Source: Oscillospiraceae bacterium
GTDB taxonomy: Bacteria > Bacillota_A > Clostridia > Saccharofermentanales > Saccharofermentanaceae
DNA: 17,830 nt
Reading direction: 5' to 3'
Assembly (NCBI GenBank): GCA_902791885.1
Contig: CADAXO010000017.1
Span: forward strand, 2,233-20,062
Shown here: in pieces, positions 15,037-17,830 of the stretch
Position numbering within the stretch: the stretch's first letter is position 1
How the letters are laid out: each line of letters begins with the position of its first letter
Notes under the pieces: generated by a model
What the model was told of the DNA's origin: nothing
Database searches by the model: none
The model's input: the letters and a program-made list of their open reading frames with translations, nothing else
Program-made: the position numbers and the translations under genes

Positions 15037-15801
15037 ATGGCTTACATTCTTACTTTGGCAAACCAGAAGGGCGGAGTAGGCAAGACTACCACAGCTGTTA
15101 ATCTTGCTGCATTTCTGGGCAAAAAGAAGAAAAAGGTACTTGTTATTGATCTCGATCCTCAGGGTAACGCTACAAGCGGTCTCGGAATCGATAAGTCAGA
15201 ACTCGACTCGACAATCTATGATGTTCTTGTAAACGAGGAGCCAATGGCAGATTCCATCTGGGAGTCCTCGGCAGCAAATGTAAGCATCTGTCCTACAAAT
15301 ATTAATCTTGCCGGTGCTGAGATCGAGTTGGTCAACGTAATGTCCAGAGAGCAGGTTCTTAAGAGTGCTCTCGCTCCTGTAAAAGATGATTACGACTACA
15401 TTATCATCGATTGTCCTCCTTCGCTCAGTATTCTCACTATCAATGCTCTTACTGCATCTGACGGAATCATCATTCCTATCCAGGGTGAGTACTACGCTCT
15501 TGAAGGACTTACACAGCTCGTCGATACTATCAATATCGTAAAGAAGAAGCTCAATAAGAATCTCTCTATTCTCGGTGTAGTTCTTACTATGTTTGACAGA
15601 AGAACACAGCTCACAAGACAGGTAGAGGAAGAGGTCAGCAACTACTTCGGAGATAAGGTCTTCAATACCCATATTCCGAGAAACGTAAGACTTGCCGAGG
15701 CACCCAGCCACGGAGTAGCAATCCTCGATTACGATAAGAACTCCAAGGGTTCGAAGGCTTACGAATCACTGGCTGCAGAAGTAATTAAGAGAACAAGGTA
15801 A
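15037..15801 (+). CDS. parA: chromosome partitioning ATPase ParA (Soj)
   Basis: ParA is a deviant Walker-type ATPase that binds the nucleoid as an ATP dimer and is driven off by ParB, moving or orienting the origin region; in Bacillus, Soj also regulates DnaA. The 254-residue protein has the deviant P-loop KGGVGKTTT at 11-19, switch I DLDPQGNATSGLG and Walker B YDYIIIDCPPSLS. Its length and lack of an N-terminal helix-turn-helix mark it as the chromosomal small type. AAGGGG lies eight bases before the ATG. Its promoter should lie in the AT-rich gap after the parS hairpin (14945-15036), but I see only weak boxes there. parB follows after 33 bases. Confidence 0.96.
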   Translation: MAYILTLANQKGGVGKTTTAVNLAAFLGKKKKKVLVIDLDPQGNATSGLGIDKSELDSTIYDVLVNEEPMADSIWESSAANVSICPTNINLAGAEIELVNVMSREQVLKSALAPVKDDYDYIIIDCPPSLSILTINALTASDGIIIPIQGEYYALEGLTQLVDTINIVKKKLNKNLSILGVVLTMFDRRTQLTRQVEEEVSNYFGDKVFNTHIPRNVRLAEAPSHGVAILDYDKNSKGSKAYESLAAEVIKRTR

Positions 15802-15834
15802 ACATAGATACATATCTATATATGAGGTGATATT

Positions 15835-16812
15835 ATGGCTGTAAGAAAGACTACAAGGAAGACAACTGTAACCAAGGCGAAGGCTGCTTCTTCTAAGGCG
15901 AAGACAACTGCAAGAACACCTGCCAAGAGTACTTCATCAACAAGAGGTCTCGGTAAGGGACTCGGTGCATTATTATCAAGCGACGGTATCCCGGAGGATG
16001 CCAGTGACTCTGTAGTAGAGCTTAAGATAAATGATGTTTCGCCTAATACAGAACAGCCGAGAAAGGTTTTCGATGAGGAGGCGCTTAACGAGCTCGCTTC
16101 ATCCATCAAGGAGAACGGCGTAATACAGCCTATTATCGTCACGAAGAAGAAAGACGGTTACGTTATCGTCGCAGGCGAGAGACGCTGGAGAGCGGCACGT
16201 ATAGCGGGTCTGAAGATTATCCCTGCCATCGTAAGAGAGCTTACAAGTCAGCAGATCATGGAGCAGGCTCTTATAGAGAACCTGCAAAGAGAAGATCTGA
16301 ATCCTCTTGAAGAAGCTTTCGCGATGGACAATCTTCTTAAGACACACAAGATGAGTCAGGAGCAACTTGCCAAGAAGTTGGGTAAGCCGCGTGCCACAAT
16401 TGCAAATACTGTAAGACTTATTAACATCGATGAGTCACTGCAGGATTACATCATTAACGGCGACCTTTCGGCAGGTCATGCGAAGGCGTTGCTTTCGCTT
16501 AAGAATCCCGAGGATCAGCGTAAGGCAGCCAACGTAATTCTTGCCAAGGATATGACGGTCAGACAGGCCGAGGAATACGTTAAGAAGTATGCATACTCAT
16601 TGGAGCATCCTGAAGAGGCACAGAAGGCTCCTAAGAAGGAATTAAGCGCACAGTTCCAGTTGAGTACCAAGGAAGTCGAGACAACGCTTAAGAAGTCCCT
16701 CGGATCCAAGGTAAGACTTAAGATACTGGACAGCGATGCGGGAAGAGGAAAGATCATCATCGATTATAAGAACTATGAGGATCTCGACAGACTTATTGAG
16801 ATGCTTAAGTAA
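15835..16812 (+). CDS. parB: chromosome partitioning protein ParB (Spo0J)
   Basis: ParB binds parS, uses CTP to close into a clamp that slides onto flanking DNA, recruits SMC, and stimulates ParA. The 325-residue protein shows the RGLGKGLGALL lead-in at 37-47, NTEQPRKVFDEEALNELASSIKENGVIQPI, the CTP-binding GERRWRAA at 114-121, ENLQREDLNPLEEA, the helix-turn-helix around MSQEQLAKKLGKPRATIANTVRL, and a C-terminal dimerisation domain. Residues 1-36 form an extra tail rich in Lys, Arg, Thr and Ala with ten basic and no acidic residues. The ATG at 15835 has GAGGTGAT five bases upstream, so the tail is likely translated. It forms an operon with parA and ends at a good terminator; its three targets lie upstream. 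Confidence 0.96.
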   Translation: MAVRKTTRKTTVTKAKAASSKAKTTARTPAKSTSSTRGLGKGLGALLSSDGIPEDASDSVVELKINDVSPNTEQPRKVFDEEALNELASSIKENGVIQPIIVTKKKDGYVIVAGERRWRAARIAGLKIIPAIVRELTSQQIMEQALIENLQREDLNPLEEAFAMDNLLKTHKMSQEQLAKKLGKPRATIANTVRLINIDESLQDYIINGDLSAGHAKALLSLKNPEDQRKAANVILAKDMTVRQAEEYVKKYAYSLEHPEEAQKAPKKELSAQFQLSTKEVETTLKKSLGSKVRLKILDSDAGRGKIIIDYKNYEDLDRLIEMLK

Positions 16813-16837
16813 TCCTCTGTGGAACCCACGAAACGAC

Positions 16838-16866
16838 AGGCGTCCGGAAATACCGGGCGCCTTTTA
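16838..16866 (+). terminator. rho-independent terminator of parAB
   Basis: AGGCGTCCGG (16838-16847) pairs with 16853-16862 across a 5-base loop, a 10-bp GC-rich stem with one T-G wobble, followed by TTTTA. It lies 25 bases after the parB stop. Confidence 0.85.
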
Positions 16867-16868
16867 TG

Positions 16869-16896
16869 TTGACAAAATCGTATTCCGTGATAACAT
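16869..16896 (+). promoter_or_regulatory. promoter of the methyltransferase gene
   Basis: A perfect -35 TTGACA (16869-16874) is followed after 16 bases by TAACAT (16891-16896), which has a TG extension at 16888-16889. Transcription would start close to 16903, next to an 18-bp palindrome. The promoter comes directly after the parB terminator. Confidence 0.6.
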
Positions 16897-16903
16897 ATGA
16901 ACA

Positions 16904-16921
16904 GTTACTCATATGAGTAAC
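16904..16921. promoter_or_regulatory. palindromic operator-like site before the methyltransferase
   Basis: GTTACTCATATGAGTAAC is a perfect 18-bp palindrome. Its core ACTCATATGA recurs at 16923-16932. Both lie between the predicted transcription start and the ribosome site, where a repressor would block transcription. The regulator is not encoded nearby, and the palindrome could also act in RNA. Confidence 0.5.
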
Positions 16922-16945
16922 GACTCATATGATAGGAGGGTGAAT

Positions 16946-17536
16946 ATGTTTTGGAGCAGAATCGCAGGCGTATATGATCTTGTGGAGAACGTTTATAACG
17001 GTAAGACCAACAGAGCGGTAACGGACTATGTTGCGACCCTGATGGAAAGGGAAGATAAGGTTCTGGAGTGTGCATGCGGAACGGGAATGTTCAGTGTTAA
17101 GATCGCACCGCGTGCAGCAGAACTTACCGCTACTGATTTTTCCGACGGCATGCTTAAGAGGACAAGAAAGAAGTGCAGAAAGTTAAGTAATGTAACTGTG
17201 GAACACGGCGATATAACAGCGCTTAAGTATGAGGATAACGTCTTTGATAAAGCGGTCGCGGCGAATGTAATTCATCTGTTGGACGACCCCAAGAAAGCGA
17301 TAGATGAGTTAAGGAGGGTCGTAAAGCCCGGAGGAACGATCATAATACCCACGTATGTCCACTTTAACGCGAGTGTGGCAGCAAACCTCTTTAACAGGGC
17401 AGGAGCGGGCTTTAAGAGGCATTTTGATGTGGATACGTATAAGGACTTCTTCGAGGGGCTCGGAATCACAGACGTGCAGTATCACATAAGCGAGGGCAGA
17501 ATGGCCTGCGACACGGCTGTATTCGTTAATAAATAA
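16946..17536 (+). CDS. class I SAM-dependent methyltransferase, UbiE-like
   Basis: The protein transfers a methyl group from S-adenosylmethionine; its substrate cannot be told from sequence. Motif I VLECACGTGMF at about 39-49 is the SAM-binding loop, TATDFSDGML follows as the acidic-loop motif, then HGDITALKYEDNVFDKAVAANVIHLLDDPKKAIDELRRVVKPGG, a typical Methyltransf_11-type core. I chose the ATG at 16946 (196 residues) because AGGAGG lies six bases before it; the in-frame ATG at 16913 lies inside the palindrome and has no ribosome site. It has its own promoter and operator-like site, so it is separate from parAB. No terminator is obvious before the tRNA promoter. Confidence 0.88.
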   Translation: MFWSRIAGVYDLVENVYNGKTNRAVTDYVATLMEREDKVLECACGTGMFSVKIAPRAAELTATDFSDGMLKRTRKKCRKLSNVTVEHGDITALKYEDNVFDKAVAANVIHLLDDPKKAIDELRRVVKPGGTIIIPTYVHFNASVAANLFNRAGAGFKRHFDVDTYKDFFEGLGITDVQYHISEGRMACDTAVFVNK

Positions 17537-17541
17537 AGAAT

Positions 17542-17570
17542 TTGAAACTGCTTCGGCATTCTGTTATAAT
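17542..17570 (+). promoter_or_regulatory. promoter of tRNA-Ser
   Basis: TTGAAA (17542-17547) and TATAAT (17565-17570) are separated by exactly 17 bases, with a TG extension at 17562-17563. Transcription would start about five bases before the mature tRNA. Confidence 0.85.
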
Positions 17571-17581
17571 TTGCACCGCAC

Positions 17582-17670
17582 GGAGCTGTATCGAAGCGGT
17601 CATAACGAGGCGGTCTTGAAAACCGTTTGGGTTAACGCCCACGTGGGTTCGAATCCCACCGGCTCCGCCA
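17582..17670 (+). tRNA. tRNA-Ser, anticodon TGA
   Basis: The 89-base sequence folds as a class II tRNA. The acceptor stem GGAGCTG pairs with CGGCTCC (one T-G wobble), followed by discriminator G and an encoded CCA. The anticodon arm has loop CTTGAAA with anticodon TGA at 17617-17619. A long variable arm (around GGGTTAACGCCC) is typical of serine, and the T arm is GTGGG-TTCGAAT-CCCAC. It reads UCA and, by wobble, other UCN codons. It has its own promoter and terminator. Confidence 0.96.
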
Positions 17671-17671
17671 G

Positions 17672-17715
17672 AACACAGAAGCGGATACCTGAAAAGGTGT
17701 CCGCTTTTGTGTTGT
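17672..17715 (+). terminator. terminator after tRNA-Ser
   Basis: Bases 17672-17689 pair with 17696-17713 in an 18-bp stem with two wobble pairs and a TGAAAA loop. The right arm includes a TTTT run, so the inner stem (AGCGGATACC) followed by TTTTGTGTT can act as an intrinsic terminator starting directly after the tRNA CCA. Confidence 0.8.
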
Positions 17716-17830
17716 TACGAAACTTGTGAGGGATTCGAACCCGAGCTTGAACTGAAGCTACGGTTAGGGAGGGGGAGACCGTTCTCAAGTGCTATAGAGG
17801 AAGCAATTTTAGCCGAGTAATCCAGATGCG

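Noticed and set aside
17600..17788. Minus-strand frame containing AEPVGFEPTWALT
   Set aside because: This peptide is a well-known artefact of translating the reverse of a tRNA 3' end; the frame overlaps the tRNA-Ser and its terminator.

Overview
The window looks like the replication-origin region of a bacterial chromosome from the Firmicutes, most likely class Clostridia. The evidence is the order dnaA-dnaN-recF-remB-gyrB, a soj/spo0J-type parAB pair with parS sites, a MurT/GatD lipid II amidation pair, an rRNA-independent tRNA-Ser with encoded CCA, strong AGGAGG-type ribosome sites and moderate GC content. I cannot name the genus from sequence alone.

Layout. Left arm (about 1-7290), all minus strand: a possible partial membrane peptide at the edge; guaA (GMP synthase); an uncharacterised PD-(D/E)XK-nuclease-like protein behind a striking 51-bp periodic TATATA array; purA (adenylosuccinate synthase); gatD and murT (peptidoglycan amidation); and a class B-like sortase. 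Right arm (7357 to end), all plus strand: dnaA, a 261-bp candidate oriC, dnaN, recF, remB, gyrB, two tandem paralogous zinc-ribbon membrane proteins, parA, parB, a SAM-dependent methyltransferase and tRNA-Ser(UGA). Genes diverge from the dnaA side on both arms, as expected when transcription runs with both replication forks leaving oriC.

How the parts work together. The right arm makes the initiator, the sliding clamp, the recombination loader, gyrase subunit B and the origin-segregation system. Three perfect 16-bp parS palindromes lie between gyrB and parA. Each falls directly before or after one of the zinc-ribbon genes, so the array and the gene pair appear to have duplicated together, and the third parS is the core of a terminator-like hairpin. 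The usual yaaA (between dnaN and recF) and gyrA (after gyrB) are absent here. The left arm groups both dedicated enzymes leading from IMP towards AMP and GMP with a cell-wall modification cluster.

Most unusual points: the parS/zinc-ribbon array with a parS-terminator; the exactly 51-bp phased array upstream of the nuclease-like gene; a basic histone-H1-like tail on ParB and an acidic tail on GyrB; and an 18-bp palindrome at the methyltransferase start region. These are sequence observations; their functions are inferred.
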